Of a stretch of DNA of 18,411 nucleotides, positions 1 through 8,958 are shown piece by piece. The translations under genes were made by a program, and so were the position numbers. This stretch comes from Pseudopyrenochaeta lycopersici (taxonomy: Eukaryota > Ascomycota > Dothideomycetes > Pleosporales > Pseudopyrenochaetaceae). Under the pieces are notes generated by a model. It did no database searches. It saw only the letters and a program-made list of their open reading frames with translations, and was not told where the DNA came from. The DNA is taken from assembly GCA_003313425.1 (NCBI GenBank), contig NHZP01000164.1:1-18411 (forward strand), written 5' to 3'. Position 1 is the stretch's first letter, and every line of letters begins with the position of its first letter.

Positions 1-585
1 GTTCAGAGGGCTATAGATTCTACGGAACAGGAGTTTGCGTGATATTTCGTGAGTTGAGCTCTGTGTTGCATAAGGTCGAGAGACAGTAGCCCTGCTGGAG
101 CCCCACATCGTGAAATTTTATTGTTAGAACCTTCCAACGCCTGCGGAGGGTTAGTTGATTTCTAGCTGTGTTCAGGGAAGGCCATAAATACTAGTGGGCC
201 ATAGTATCACCAAACTGCCCTTGGAGTGCAGCAATCTGCGGAGTTTCCTCGAGGATATCCAAATGGATATCCAAACAAGGGAGTTTGATTTGGCTGGATA
301 TATATGGATATCTATTTTAGCTAACATGATGTCCAATTTGGCTATCCAAATTTAGAACTCTGATGGACAGTGACTTTCATCTGCTTGAATTAAATTCGTT
401 TTACTATTTTGCCTGGAATTCTGCATATTCGTTCCTCACGCGTTCTCAAGTGCAGTTACAGTACATCTATATGCATGGTGTCGTGGCAAATCGGAAGCTG
501 GAGCCTTCCGTATAGGAGACCAATTGTCTGTCGATACTGATCCATCCCAACCGTACCGTGCCAACTTGGCCTTGTTCTTCATAGG
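1..585. other. intergenic, AT-rich, no gene seen
   Basis: No reading frame of useful length or splice-supported exon is visible. The stretch lies downstream of the minus-strand coiled-coil gene, so it should hold that gene's 3' end. The only notable structure is the cluster of GGATAT/ATATCC words listed separately. Confidence 0.5.
253..353. repeat. GGATATCC direct/inverted repeat cluster
   Basis: Two adjacent 12-bp units of GGATATCCAAA-type begin at 253 and 265. The related words TGGATATATATGGATATC (about 295-312) and TTTGGCTATCCAAA (about 337-350) follow, partly in inverted orientation. TTTGGCTGGATA and TTTGGCTATCCA share the same 7-mer. The block looks like the worn end of a transposable element or a short satellite. 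No coding sequence was found next to it. Confidence 0.5.
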
Positions 586-1255
586 TCATGTAGCCGTAGT
601 CCTCTTGTCAGCAGCGGCCGAAACTCTTTCTGTCTCCTGAAAAGTCCCAAATCCGGCCTTGCGTTTGTGCTGATCGAGTAATTGTGCTATGGCGTCCAAT
701 AACTCCATCTTTTCGTTCTCCAGGACAATAATCCTTTCCTTGACTTGAGAGAGCTCTTGTTCTGCTTTAGAGAGCCTTTCGCTCATCTCAGACACGAAGT
801 CCGCGGGAGGATTCTGTAATTGGGGTCCTCCAGGCGATTCAGCGACCTGGCAGGTAAAGCAGGGAGCAGGAGGACTTACTGTACGCGCTGGGCTTTGCTT
901 CCTACCCTTCGATGCTCGTCCTCCGAGTCATCCTCGATTGGAGAGTTTGCACGTTTCATACCCCTAGGATGCTAAACATGCGGCTGTACGACGGGGAGGT
1001 GGAGGCATTGCTCTTTGGTTTGGCCGGCTTTGCGATTGCCTATATCCAAAAAATGTGAGGCTGCAGCTAACTGGAGTAATGGTCGCCACGTACCCGCCAT
1101 GCTGCCATGGTACCTTCTGAATCACTTTCCCGGACTGTAGATGTGTCCTGGTAGGGTCAGCGTGCTCTGTATTGTCCATGAACACGTACACTCGCGTTGT
1201 CAGTGTCGTCCACAACCGTCGGTACGCCGCTCTTTGGAGGTTGCGAAGCGTGCAT
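586..1255 (-). CDS. small coiled-coil protein, multi-exon, function unknown
   Basis: The gene is not recognised by family. Preferred exons on the minus strand are 1255-1190, 1147-1094, 1039-962 and 846-586, giving about 152 aa. The first two introns (42 and 54 nt) start GTACGT, and intron 1 carries a CTGAC branch point. The N-terminal half is Ser/Thr/Pro/Asp rich and probably disordered. The C-terminal exon (about residues 83-130) is a heptad-patterned helix with LSKAEQEL and KERIIVLENEK, typical of a dimerising coiled coil, with no basic DNA-contact region in front. An equally open alternative replaces exon 3 by 971-906 (acceptor TTTAG, then donor GTAGGA at 905), which inserts an acidic/basic segment MKRANSPIEDD and gives about 148 aa. 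A TATA box lies 60 nt upstream of the ATG. The coiled-coil exon is well supported; the middle exon is not settled. Confidence 0.6.
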
Positions 1256-1314
1256 CCTTGAGTAGTTCAAAAAAGTTGCTGAGAGGAAATGAGGATGCTG
1301 AGAGGTACGGGACT

Positions 1315-1323
1315 CCTTTTATA
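1315..1323 (-). promoter_or_regulatory. TATA box of the coiled-coil gene
   Basis: TATAAAAGG reads on the minus strand about 60 nt upstream of the ATG at 1255, with a CTCAGCATCCTC pyrimidine-rich start region between them. The spacing matches the other TATA boxes in the window. Confidence 0.6.
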
Positions 1324-1749
1324 GCTTCTCTGCCACCCTGCCACCAAACCCAGTCCATGATAGGCTTCGGCGGCTTGGACGCTACGTAGTCCTGGTTCTT
1401 AGCGCCTCAGCGTTCGGGCATGCCTTCTCATGTCATTGAGACTGGGTCAGGCTAATGATCACGGTGTGACATGCCTGTCTCAGGCCGCGAATAGGCGCGG
1501 CAGAAGGCCTGGGCATGCCTTGCCAGGGTTGTGGGCACAGAGTCAGGGATGGTGGTGTCGGCCTTGCACATAGCAATTCTGGTTCTCCCTGCTTCTTTGG
1601 TTACTCATCAGTGGCGTCCCCACGGCATCAGTCGTCAGACATCGCCATGTCCGGTGGCGGAGCATCAAGCCACCCGTTGCCGCTGTTGAATGGACCGATA
1701 CCTCGCGGGATGTCACTCACACTAGAGTGGTGAGAGCGACCTTGAATAC
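1324..1749. other. intergenic, no gene seen
   Basis: A 72-codon plus-strand frame at 1515-1733 has no splice sites, domain or promoter support. A GCCGCG/CGCGGC hairpin sits near 1483-1500. The word GGCATGCCTT occurs twice, at about 1417 and 1513. Neither has an evident role. Confidence 0.4.
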
Positions 1750-1941
1750 CTATTGCCATTCAAGCCAAAATAATATCTTTGAGAAACAGGCCTGTAGAGC
1801 GTCCACGTCTTCCAGATCTTCGTCAAACTCAAAGAGCAGATGCCCGCCAGGCGTATCGAATACAACAAGGATACCACACACATGGCCATACCCACCATAG
1901 CTCGGTCTCACATATCGATCCACACCGCTAGGGCATCTTGA
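1750..1941 (-). CDS. orphan exon-like frame, possible gene remnant
   Basis: An open frame of 63 codons ends in TAG at 1752-1750 and has no ATG; a TGA lies directly upstream. It encodes a compositionally convincing segment: a Tyr/Gly-rich beginning (RPSYGGYGHV), then a hydrophobic strand and an acidic stretch (LLFEFDEDLEDVDALQ), ending in KILFWLEWQ. I do not recognise the family. It may be the last exon of a gene whose upstream exons are lost, because the TATA box of the plus-strand membrane gene lies less than 100 nt away. It could also be a chance frame. Confidence 0.3.
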   Translation of the reverse strand, partial: SRCPSGVDRYVRPSYGGYGHVCGILVVFDTPGGHLLFEFDEDLEDVDALQACFSKILFWLEWQ

Positions 1942-2033
1942 TCATGGCAGTGCATCGATGCCACTGCTTCATGCATGCGGTGTCCCAAAGGCCCATGAAG
2001 TGGGATGCTGGCGCACGGCGGCCTGTGCTGGCA

Positions 2034-2042
2034 GATATATAG
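2034..2042 (+). promoter_or_regulatory. TATA box of the membrane protein gene
   Basis: GATATATAG lies about 50 nt upstream of the ATG at 2090. The ATG has the good context CACCATGG. Confidence 0.5.
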
Positions 2043-2089
2043 AATGACAGATTTCTCTTCAAGGTGCCTTACTTACCTACTATCTCACC

Positions 2090-3036
2090 ATGGGATACCT
2101 GCTTCTTGTCGGCTTCCTCGCTTGTTCTCTGTGCGGACTGCTCTTGAGTATATTTCTCGGCTGGCTTGATGTTAGAGCGCCCAACTCAGACCATACTCCG
2201 CGAACAGAGAGCTACCTGGAGCGGCCGTTGGCCTTCATCTTTGGAGTTGTACAAATAGTGGCATTTGGTGCTGCTATTGTCTCTGCAGCGATGGCACTCC
2301 TGACGGAACAGAAGGTTCGTTGCTTGGATGCAGTGCATTTCAGTACGCTCCAGCTTTACTCTGGAATCAATGTAAGATCGTTTTCCTCAAAACGTAAGCC
2401 TATTTGCCAACAGTACATACAGCTTGCCCGCATCATACGTCGCGTGAACTTTCAACCTCCCTCCTGGGCTACTCCCCTCATATACTGTATCTCCATGTCA
2501 TTTGCTCTGTTTGACTTTGCAGCATGGATGAAGTAAGTAGCCATCTCAACTTGTTGCTGCAAGTTCGCTCATGTGGATCAGGAATGATGAAATGCTTCCA
2601 AACTACACGTTTCATCTGCATCTTGCCATTCCGCCATTACTTTCTGCGGTGGTATCGTGCTCGCGGTTACACCTGCATAAGAGCTCAGGAGGTCGCAATC
2701 CATCTCTCATACGTTTCCTGATCGGAGTCATCTCTTCAAGCACGCTCGTGGTACTATGTCAGCTGAGTGGAGCGCTTGTCCTATTGGTTATGGACAGGAG
2801 AGCCACAATCACACACCGCTACGGCATACTCCTTGTAAGTTGCAATCCTGCGATCTTGGTGTATCTAATATGGACAGGCTTGTACATCTGCTCAACACCT
2901 CGGTTCGTTTATCTGTTGTTTTGGGAGCATCAAGCGAGGCTTCCGGAGGATTCGGGAATGGTTGTGTACGTCTCACCCGTACAGGGAGAATAGGGGCGAG
3001 GCATCTGGACGGAGCAGCCTGTCTGGCTTCATGTAA
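2090..3036 (+). CDS. multi-pass membrane protein, four exons
   Basis: Exons 2090-2371, 2414-2532, 2582-2834 and 2878-3036 give 270 aa. All donors are GTAAGA or GTAAGT, the introns are 42, 49 and 43 nt, phases match, and the third intron has a TCTAAT branch point. Hydrophobic segments lie at about residues 2-25, 47-71, 112-133, 143-162 and 176-204, with a weaker one at 215-235. Short charged loops (IIRR, DRR) separate them, and a basic tail (KRGFRRIREW) follows the last segment. The layout resembles small fungal six- or seven-helix membrane proteins, but no family signature was recognised, so ligand and role are unknown. Without removing the third intron the frame would end at a different C-terminus. 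The exon structure is convincing; the function is not known. Confidence 0.75.
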
Positions 3037-3055
3037 GGGTTGTCCGGGGCTATTC

Positions 3056-3903
3056 CTACTCGTGCAAGCGATTGATAGCAGTTCGCAAAACCATTTCTCT
3101 CTGGACCATCAAGCAAGGGTTTGAAGTAGTAAAAGCGAGGTTCGGCCATGCGGACGAGCCATTGAATAATGGCTGACCAATGACGACTCGGTTGGATGAA
3201 GCACAGCATATGTAACGTCCGTCTCGAGACTGCAGGGACAGATAAGTTACATCGTCTTGCAATCTTCTCAACTCAATGTATTCCACCCATTCGTTGTTCA
3301 TCATAGTCATATCCTTCACTATTTCAAGGTACTTCGCGTGTGAGTCGACCTTCAGCTTGACAATTAGCGTAGGTCCTCGCAGCTTCCTCTGTGGAGCGTC
3401 GTAATCAACACCTCGGGCTCAGCCCCGCCCCCTTGGATTTTCTGTGTTCTCCTTTTGCAGACAGTCGGAAAATACCGCTCCTCTTATCGGCATTCTTGGT
3501 GCAGATCCCAGAGTATTCGCCAATGGGATGTCGATACCACTCTGAGCTGGATGGGGGCGGTGCAGCGTCGTATGGGCATAATGCTCCATCAACGAAGTGG
3601 GTACGTCCCTCATGGCCTTACTCACGGTATACAGTTGCGGAAGCTCATGATGTCGCTCCTCAAGGAATTCTGCATAACTGGAGCTTGTAAACATTTGTCG
3701 TAGATCAGTCAACTTCTGACTCGAAGCTTGCTAATCATAGGTTTAACACTACCCTGCTCACTGAATTCAACTAGTAGTGACTTGGAGGTAATGAAACATG
3801 ACCGATGGTCTGCATGGGTCTGCATGAGTTTGCCTGGGTCAGCCATATTGTCTCTGTGATAGCGCCCGCCGCCGGCATCCCCGATGCACTTATTGAGTGG
3901 CAC
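3056..3903 (-). CDS. unrecognised spliced gene, 5' end unresolved
   Basis: The best exon is 3388-3056 (110 aa to a stop). It begins after a CCACAG acceptor and encodes a globular-looking segment with KVDSHAKYLEIVKD and YLSLQSRDGRYICC. An upstream exon at 3730-3626 encodes SSSYAEFLEERHHELPQ. It lies between a GATTAG acceptor and a GTGAGT donor, and its phase is compatible with the last exon (intron 237 nt). A further 5' exon probably lies in 3903-3731, whose frame contains ITSKSLLVEF, but the joining intron would be only about 31 nt, so the start is not fixed. No family was recognised. The gene converges tail to tail with the membrane protein gene, 20 bp apart. Confidence 0.35.
3811..3840. repeat. 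three tandem 10-bp units
   Basis: TGCATGGGTC, TGCATGAGTT and TGCCTGGGTC follow one another directly, preceded by a partial unit ending GATGGTC. They lie in the possible 5' exon of the minus-strand gene and would add a short repeated peptide if translated. Confidence 0.6.
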
Positions 3904-4731
3904 AGCCGATCAACCTAGTGCAAAGAATCCGCTTTACTGCAAAGTTTGTTGAAGCATGCCTGGAAACCATGGATCTTCGCTCCTTATCTGCTTTTGTATA
4001 TATCTCCGTTCAGAGCCGCCATGCGGATTAAGGTGGCAGGCACCATCCAGAGACGCCGTACTCAGCTAGGCACTGGCCGACGCAGCGCAGAGTCTGACTG
4101 TCTCAAGAGCTCTCCACGTGCCCACACCATAAAACCGTCGGTGTTTTGGTGTTCCTCTACATGGGATTTGCGTAGCCTGCTGTGCCGCTGCGTCTTCTGT
4201 ACAAGACTCGTTAGCTGCAGCACATCCCCAACTTAGGCATCCGCATCGTTGCTGTACGAGGCAGACTCGAGGCCCCTGTGAGACTACTAACCAACTGGAA
4301 GTTGACAAATTTGCGGCAAAGGAGGTGCCCACAACAGAGGTTTCGCGAACCTAGCGAGATATCCTTGGCCCCTCCAACTGACGAGCACACTGCCACTTCC
4401 ACTATGCAGGATTACTGTCAGAAACATGGCTATAGAGTATGACTGGCGTGCCATGGATGGTTGGTCACGTCACTTCCATTATGTGGGAGGGTAGCATGCA
4501 TTGGTCAACTGGCAGAGACGCCGTTTCAGCGTCCTGAACGGGATATCGGGCGGCATTGCCTTGCAACAAGCTCTACTAGAAACCCGCCGGGAGGCGCAGC
4601 AGACTATTTGCATCGATGGTACGATGGATTCTAATACTTTCATGCTGGCCTGCTGGCTCAAGGTGGCTATGGCTGTGGGCGGTCTCCGTCATGGCGCGGA
4701 TGGAGACATCCGAAAGCTTCAACTCAGTCTT
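3904..4731. other. intergenic, only unsupported frames
   Basis: Overlapping frames of 60-128 codons occur on both strands. None has a domain, a clear promoter or compatible splice sites. The part near 4700 is the promoter side of the RING-finger gene. Confidence 0.4.
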
Positions 4732-4737
4732 TATAAA
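4732..4737 (+). promoter_or_regulatory. TATA box upstream of RING-finger gene
   Basis: TATAAA follows CAGTCT and is trailed by a pyrimidine-rich leader (CCCTGCTCTTCTCG, CCTCCCCATCTCTTCC). The ATG at 4824 lies about 90 nt downstream. Confidence 0.55.
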
Positions 4738-4823
4738 CACTCCCTGCTCTTCTCGTTGACAAATTCCGTATCCTCCCCATCTCTTCCTATATTGTCGCCC
4801 TTTGGGGAACAACTTCTATCCAC

Positions 4824-5831
4824 ATGGCAAGAGTCCTGTATATCCCCTCCTCATCGGACTCGAACTCAGACTCTGACCCTGAGTTGAGGGTCCGCTCCCA
4901 TCACAGAGTTGGCGCCTCGGACGTTCAAAAGAAGGCGGCTAGGCATGAACTATTCTCCAATATAAGCCTATTGTAACTTACTGTGATTGCAGAAGCCCAG
5001 TTCCGTGCACCCATCTCCCTTGTCCTGCTCTGGATGTGACGAGATGCTCGAAGCGGATGGCAGATTATACTTTCTTTCCTTTCTGCAGTTGTGTGGGTGT
5101 CCTCTGGCGAATTCAGCTGATATGGAAAAGCTCATGGGCTGACCTCTCCAAGCTATATTGCGGTCGATGTGTCGTTCAGTCAGTGCTAGATGGACTCCTC
5201 CATCTCAAGAGTGCACTTGGCCGTGCTGCCTTCGATCTTGTGTACGCTTCAGTGAACGATAGGACGAAACCCCCTACGTCCTCGTGAATCTGTTCAAGTG
5301 CAAGAGAGAAGACCCACTCTCAATTCCTGGCGCTGTAGAGTGCTACGGAACAGTGTGCACCATCTGCACCCTGGGAGACATGTCGGCCCCATCGAGGTGT
5401 GTACCTGCCTTGTGGTAAGCGACAGCAATATCCGCACGGTAGCTATGCTTACACTATTAGGTCATCCATTTTGCACGGCCCACATCACAGAATGGTTTGA
5501 GAAGACGAGGAAGAGAGTATGTCCGACGTGCAGATCAGATGTTCCCGAGGAGACCGCACACTTCAAGCGGGATGGCACATATGCGCTCGGTTGGCCCACG
5601 CAGCCTTTTAGTGATAGACTTTGTTTGCACACGCTAGGAGAAGACTGTATAGAAGAACGAAGGGCATAAGTCAGGAACTTTTTCTCCCATCTGACCGTCG
5701 CAAGTCGTAGAGCCATCTGGGCCAGATTCCGTGCTTGTTTTTCAATCCTGCTCTCTGAAGTCAGGCGAGTGCACAGTGAACACTCATGCGACAAGATGTG
5801 GTTTAAGAAATCAACGCTCTTGCGGTGGTGA
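4824..5831 (+). pseudogene. RING-finger protein gene, frame broken in several places
   Basis: The frame opens with a Ser/Asp-rich N-terminus (IPSSSDSNSDSDPE). A zinc-ligand pair CSGC (about 5026-5037) and later YCGRC (about 5156-5170) suggest a first Cys-rich module. A RING core follows: CTIC (5356-5367), LPCGHPFC split by a 46-nt intron (5415-5460, GTAAGC, CTTAC branch, TTAG), then TAHITEWF and CPTCR (5520-5534). The acceptor restores Cys-Gly-His exactly. However, CTIC and CGHPFC are in different frames, and at least two other frame changes (about 5075-5090 and 5262) are needed to connect the Cys motifs. A TAA at 5667 precedes a further coding-like stretch ending at 5831. Family members act as ubiquitin E3 ligases. 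Here the gene is either decayed or carries indel errors, and some shifts could be missed introns. Confidence 0.6.
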
Positions 5832-6375
5832 GTCTGCTAGGCGGAGCTCTTATCCCCGGGAGTCAATGCCGAAAAGCGGCGTGTGGACATTGGTAGATGC
5901 TGTTGCCAGTGGGCATCCCCCTTCTGTGGTGATTCTCCCTATTTCATCCACATTATCATCTAATGTAAGCAGGGTGGCGCTAGTATTGCGTCTCAAGAGC
6001 GGGTGCGCTGATGTGTGTATGTACGATGTAGGCTTGCAAGTAGTCGGGTTTATCACGTGGGTCGCGAGCAGTCATGTGCAGTGTCGCAGACCACTACACC
6101 GTGTTGCTCCAAGCGGTTTGTTCAACAAGAAGTTCAAGGAAATTTACTATATGTACTCAGGTCGAGCAGGGGAACAGCCTACATATCAGGACTACCTCAG
6201 TGATGACAGTCAGCAGGGGGACCATCTTATGGACGGTTAAATAAGGCTTCATGCCGCGTATTGCAGAGACGCAGAGCGGGTCGGTGGATATGGAGCGGCA
6301 AGACCACGCGTAGGAGTGGTCTGTTGCCTTTGTGACAACCTATTCCACTACAGGAGCCCGCGTATGATGCTAACA
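5832..6375. other. ambiguous region after RING gene
   Basis: A GTGAGT donor at 5828 could carry the RING transcript further. A plus-strand frame ending at 6240 has a plausible polar tail (KFKEIYYMYSGRAG, QPTYQDYLSDD), but no intron set joins it cleanly: the GTAAGC-to-TGTAG candidate near 5965-6031 leads to a stop. I see no other gene here. Confidence 0.3.
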
Positions 6376-7707
6376 TCAAGAGCAGGTCAAAGGGTGTGAG
6401 GTGACAAGCCTCGCGCCTACATCTGGAAAGCCTTGTGCTTTCCATCGTGACCGCAGTTCACCGTACCACCGATGATCGTGAAAGACCCATGCCGTATCTT
6501 CACTGCAGGGTGCACGACAAAGCAGATACCTAAAACCATGCATATTTTTTAGACATCGGCTCCATTATGCCATTGCAAGCAGCGCTCGAACTATAAAATC
6601 GGAGATTCCAAAAGATATGCTCGAAAGCGGCACCGATGCCAAAGCTGCGTCTGCCAAAAGCTTTGGGCGGTCTGACGGGATATATCAATAGTGGCCAGAT
6701 GCCACGAGTATGATGAAAATTGTGTATGTGTTCTTCTACAGCTTTGGTGGGCAGGCCGATGTCCTGCAATACCAGGGCATGTGGTTGATCTGTGAGTTCG
6801 GTGCTGTTCTTCTGGCCACGTGAGCGTCGTTTGTTGCGGGCAGAATGGTCAGTGGTACAATGGTCATGGCGAAACAGGTAATCCATAATGTGAATGATAT
6901 CGGCCCGCGGCTCACAAGCATATCGCAATTCATGCCAGACAGAGCGTGCATGCTGTACGAAGCTGTTGCCGTCCGACGATCGAGGATTGGAGGTGCGGTC
7001 TGCTGTTAGTGTACAACTACCGGTAATCGCAATGCCGGAGGACGAGTCAAATATGATACTTTCCACAAAGTCTGTCGATGAGTCCACAACCGACGTTCTG
7101 ACATTGACGGGGTCTTGCTCTTCTTGCTGGCATATTGCGCATTGCTCCAGAAACAGAAGATACGGCCAGTAAGTGATCTTCACGTATTCGCTGGCTGGAA
7201 TTAGTGCTATCTCGAATAATGTCGTCAAAGCAAGGCTGTTCATAGCCCCAGCACTGCCAGCGAGCAAGTCTGAGGTGTCACGATCATCGATTGTTGCCAT
7301 CACGTACTGCCCGTTGCTCAGGATTGTCTCCAGCGATAACACGGTGCAGTCAAAGGTGCCAAACTTGAAAGACGAAGACTCGGTCGTTGTTGCGGCAAAT
7401 GCATCTGCTACAGACACTGCCCTCGAAGCAGCGACGACTGCCGGAACAAGCCCGCGCGCAAGTGTCGCTCGAACGAGCGTTTCCATAGTGACATTAGGCT
7501 CGACCCAGCGGTAGACGTGTCCAAGTCAATCTGTATGATCTTGTTGAGGCCTGGGATGTCACTAGGAGCGTTGTAAGGTGCTTTCTGGGCGGAACGGTTG
7601 CCGGTCTGATGTCCACTAGTATCCTCTATAGTTTTGCGTATAACCGTCACAACTCTTCGATGCTCCTCCCATGGAGTAGGATCATATCCGAAAGTTGTTG
7701 CCAGCAT
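6376..7707 (-). pseudogene. DHCR24-like FAD-dependent oxidoreductase, decayed
   Basis: This resembles fungal FAD_binding_4 oxidoreductases of the Delta(24)-sterol reductase (DIMINUTO/DHCR24) type, which reduce a sterol side-chain double bond using FAD. Landmarks in order are IQID then GHVYRWVEPNVT, LVRATLARGLVPAVV, ESSSFKFGTFDCTVLS, GSAGAMNSLALTTLFEIALI, EYVKITYWP, DFVESIIFDSSSGIAITG, DYLFRHD, VLQDIGLPTKAVEEHI and GIWPLLIYPVRPP. A 1-nt shift near 7521 separates IQID from GHVYRW. The glycines normally preceding ESSSF are replaced (SVADAFAATTTESSS). After the proline-rich motif the frame drifts: the long frame ends at 6530, whereas family-like sequence (FHDHRWYGELR, QGFPDV) continues in another frame to a stop at 6376. 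The start at 7707 sits 78 nt below a TATA-like box. Most likely a pseudogene. Confidence 0.8.
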
Positions 7708-7784
7708 TTTAGAGCGAAATAAGCGACAAAAGTCTGGGAAGGCGAATACAGGGAGCCTATGGCTTAGGCTGAGTGTTTTTGGCC

Positions 7785-7791
7785 CTTATAG
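7785..7791 (-). promoter_or_regulatory. TATA-like box of the FAD oxidoreductase gene
   Basis: CTATAAG reads on the minus strand 78 nt upstream of the ATG at 7707, followed by a leader without other ATGs. Confidence 0.45.
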
Positions 7792-7997
7792 CAGGTTCAC
7801 CGGCACCACGATGTGACACGAAATACCAAAGCTCTGCAGTCGTGAGTAACAACAAGCGATGGCATATCAGAAATAACATCAGAAGGTGTCAGCAGATTCA
7901 AGTGATTGTTAAGGGAGCAAATGATGATTTGCAGCTGATTTTGACCTTCCTGGTCAGCTCGTCTAGCATTCTAAAGGACCTTGTAAGCACTTGACAG

Positions 7998-8474
7998 ATG
8001 ACGAAAGTAGTGACTGTGAAAGACGCTCTCCCTAGGCTTGCTGTCAGCATTGCGGGCAAAAAGAAGGGATCTTTGATGAATCTTGTCGTAGCCCAGCCAT
8101 TCAATCAACCAGCTTACTTGTACACGAAGGTATATGACTTTGACTATGCGATAGAAGCACAGAATCATCAGCTCAGAAGGTCAGAAATTACACTCCCTCG
8201 AGTCTTACGGCATTTGCCGGGCAGCGACGCATCTTGGTCAGCAATCCTTATAGAGATGAATAGATATGTTCGAGCAGCTGACAGCGCTTCGATGGAAGAC
8301 ACTCATGAAACTGTTGCTGCACGCAATGAAACACCAGCTTTCTACCCCTCAACAACGGCATCATCACTTCAGCGCGCAGGCGGATGTGCTCTGATACTGT
8401 ACTTACGATTCGTTGTCACCATCCTAGCATCGAGAAGCAAGGTTGGTAGTTTCGCGATCCAAAAGACTGGCTAG
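7998..8474 (+). CDS. hypothetical ORF, weak support
   Basis: An uninterrupted 158-codon frame starts at ATG 7998. It has a basic N-terminal half (IAGKKKGSLMN), a mixed middle and a hydrophobic end (ALILYLRFVVTILA). No family was recognised. The opposite strand also has possible donors (GTAAGC, GTAAGT), so the coding strand is uncertain. A further plus-strand frame at 8489-8716 could be a continuation, but no intron joins it in phase and its second half lies inside the MITE at 8615. Length alone supports this call. Confidence 0.2.
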   Translation: MTKVVTVKDALPRLAVSIAGKKKGSLMNLVVAQPFNQPAYLYTKVYDFDYAIEAQNHQLRRSEITLPRVLRHLPGSDASWSAILIEMNRYVRAADSASMEDTHETVAARNETPAFYPSTTASSLQRAGGCALILYLRFVVTILASRSKVGSFAIQKTG

Positions 8475-8614
8475 TTTCAGCCACATTTATGTTGACAGGT
8501 CTAGAAAGTACGGTGATATCTGATCGGGGAGACCGAGAATATTGGATTGACTGTCGCCCAGTCCGAAGAGCTGAAGTAGAGACTAGGCTGCGCTTCGAAG
8601 AAAGAGTGAGATTA

Positions 8615-8849
8615 CAGTGCGTAGCGAATGCGGCTTCACCTTTGCAGGCAGCAACACCAACTGGAGCCGATCAGCCAAATAAGGGTCCGGAGGTATTGTT
8701 GATCGCTGACCAATAACATCGTTTGGTTAATGCTGACGGTTAGCGCTTAACCACGTACGGAGGGTGGGGCTAAGCGCACTTGCTAGCAGATTGGCGTGAA
8801 ACGGTGTTGCGGCTTTTTGCAAGGGTGAAGCCGCATTCGCTAGCGACTG
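8615..8849. mobile_element. 235-bp MITE-like element, Tc1/mariner type ends
   Basis: Terminal inverted repeats begin CAGT on both sides and share TAGCGAATGCGGCTTCACC exactly (8622-8640 and the complement in 8824-8842). A CTTTGCA/CCTTGCA continuation follows, so the repeats extend about 32 bp with few differences. TA dinucleotides flank both ends (8613-8614 and 8850-8851), as expected of a TA target-site duplication. There is no transposase gene inside. The centre contains the near-palindrome GGTTAGCGCTTAACC (8738-8752). Small size, inverted ends and TA flanks fit a non-autonomous Tc1/mariner-like element. Confidence 0.8.
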
Positions 8850-8958
8850 TACTCAAAATAGAGATAATTCCAGTCTATTAAGAATTGCATCACATGCGCC
8901 ACATTATTAGAGTACTCATATCAATAATTTAAACAAGTCTACGAGATCATCTATGAGT

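Noticed and set aside
2571..2993. Unspliced C-terminus of the membrane protein ending at 2993
   Set aside because: A 43-nt intron with GTAAGT, TCTAAT and ACAG is in phase and gives a basic cytoplasmic-type tail instead. The unspliced reading cannot be fully excluded.
4501..4887. 128-codon plus-strand ORF
   Set aside because: It runs through the TATA box and leader of the RING gene and has no domain.
6530..7486. A self-contained 318-aa protein starting at 7486
   Set aside because: The frame continues upstream in family-like sequence (GHVYRWVEPNVT) and the matching N-terminus lies one frame away up to 7707, so the apparent start is internal.
7408..7707. An intron joining the two frames of the FAD oxidoreductase
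   Set aside because: The family motif runs directly from IQID to GHVYRWVEP with no missing or extra residues, so a one-base shift fits better than any donor/acceptor pair present.
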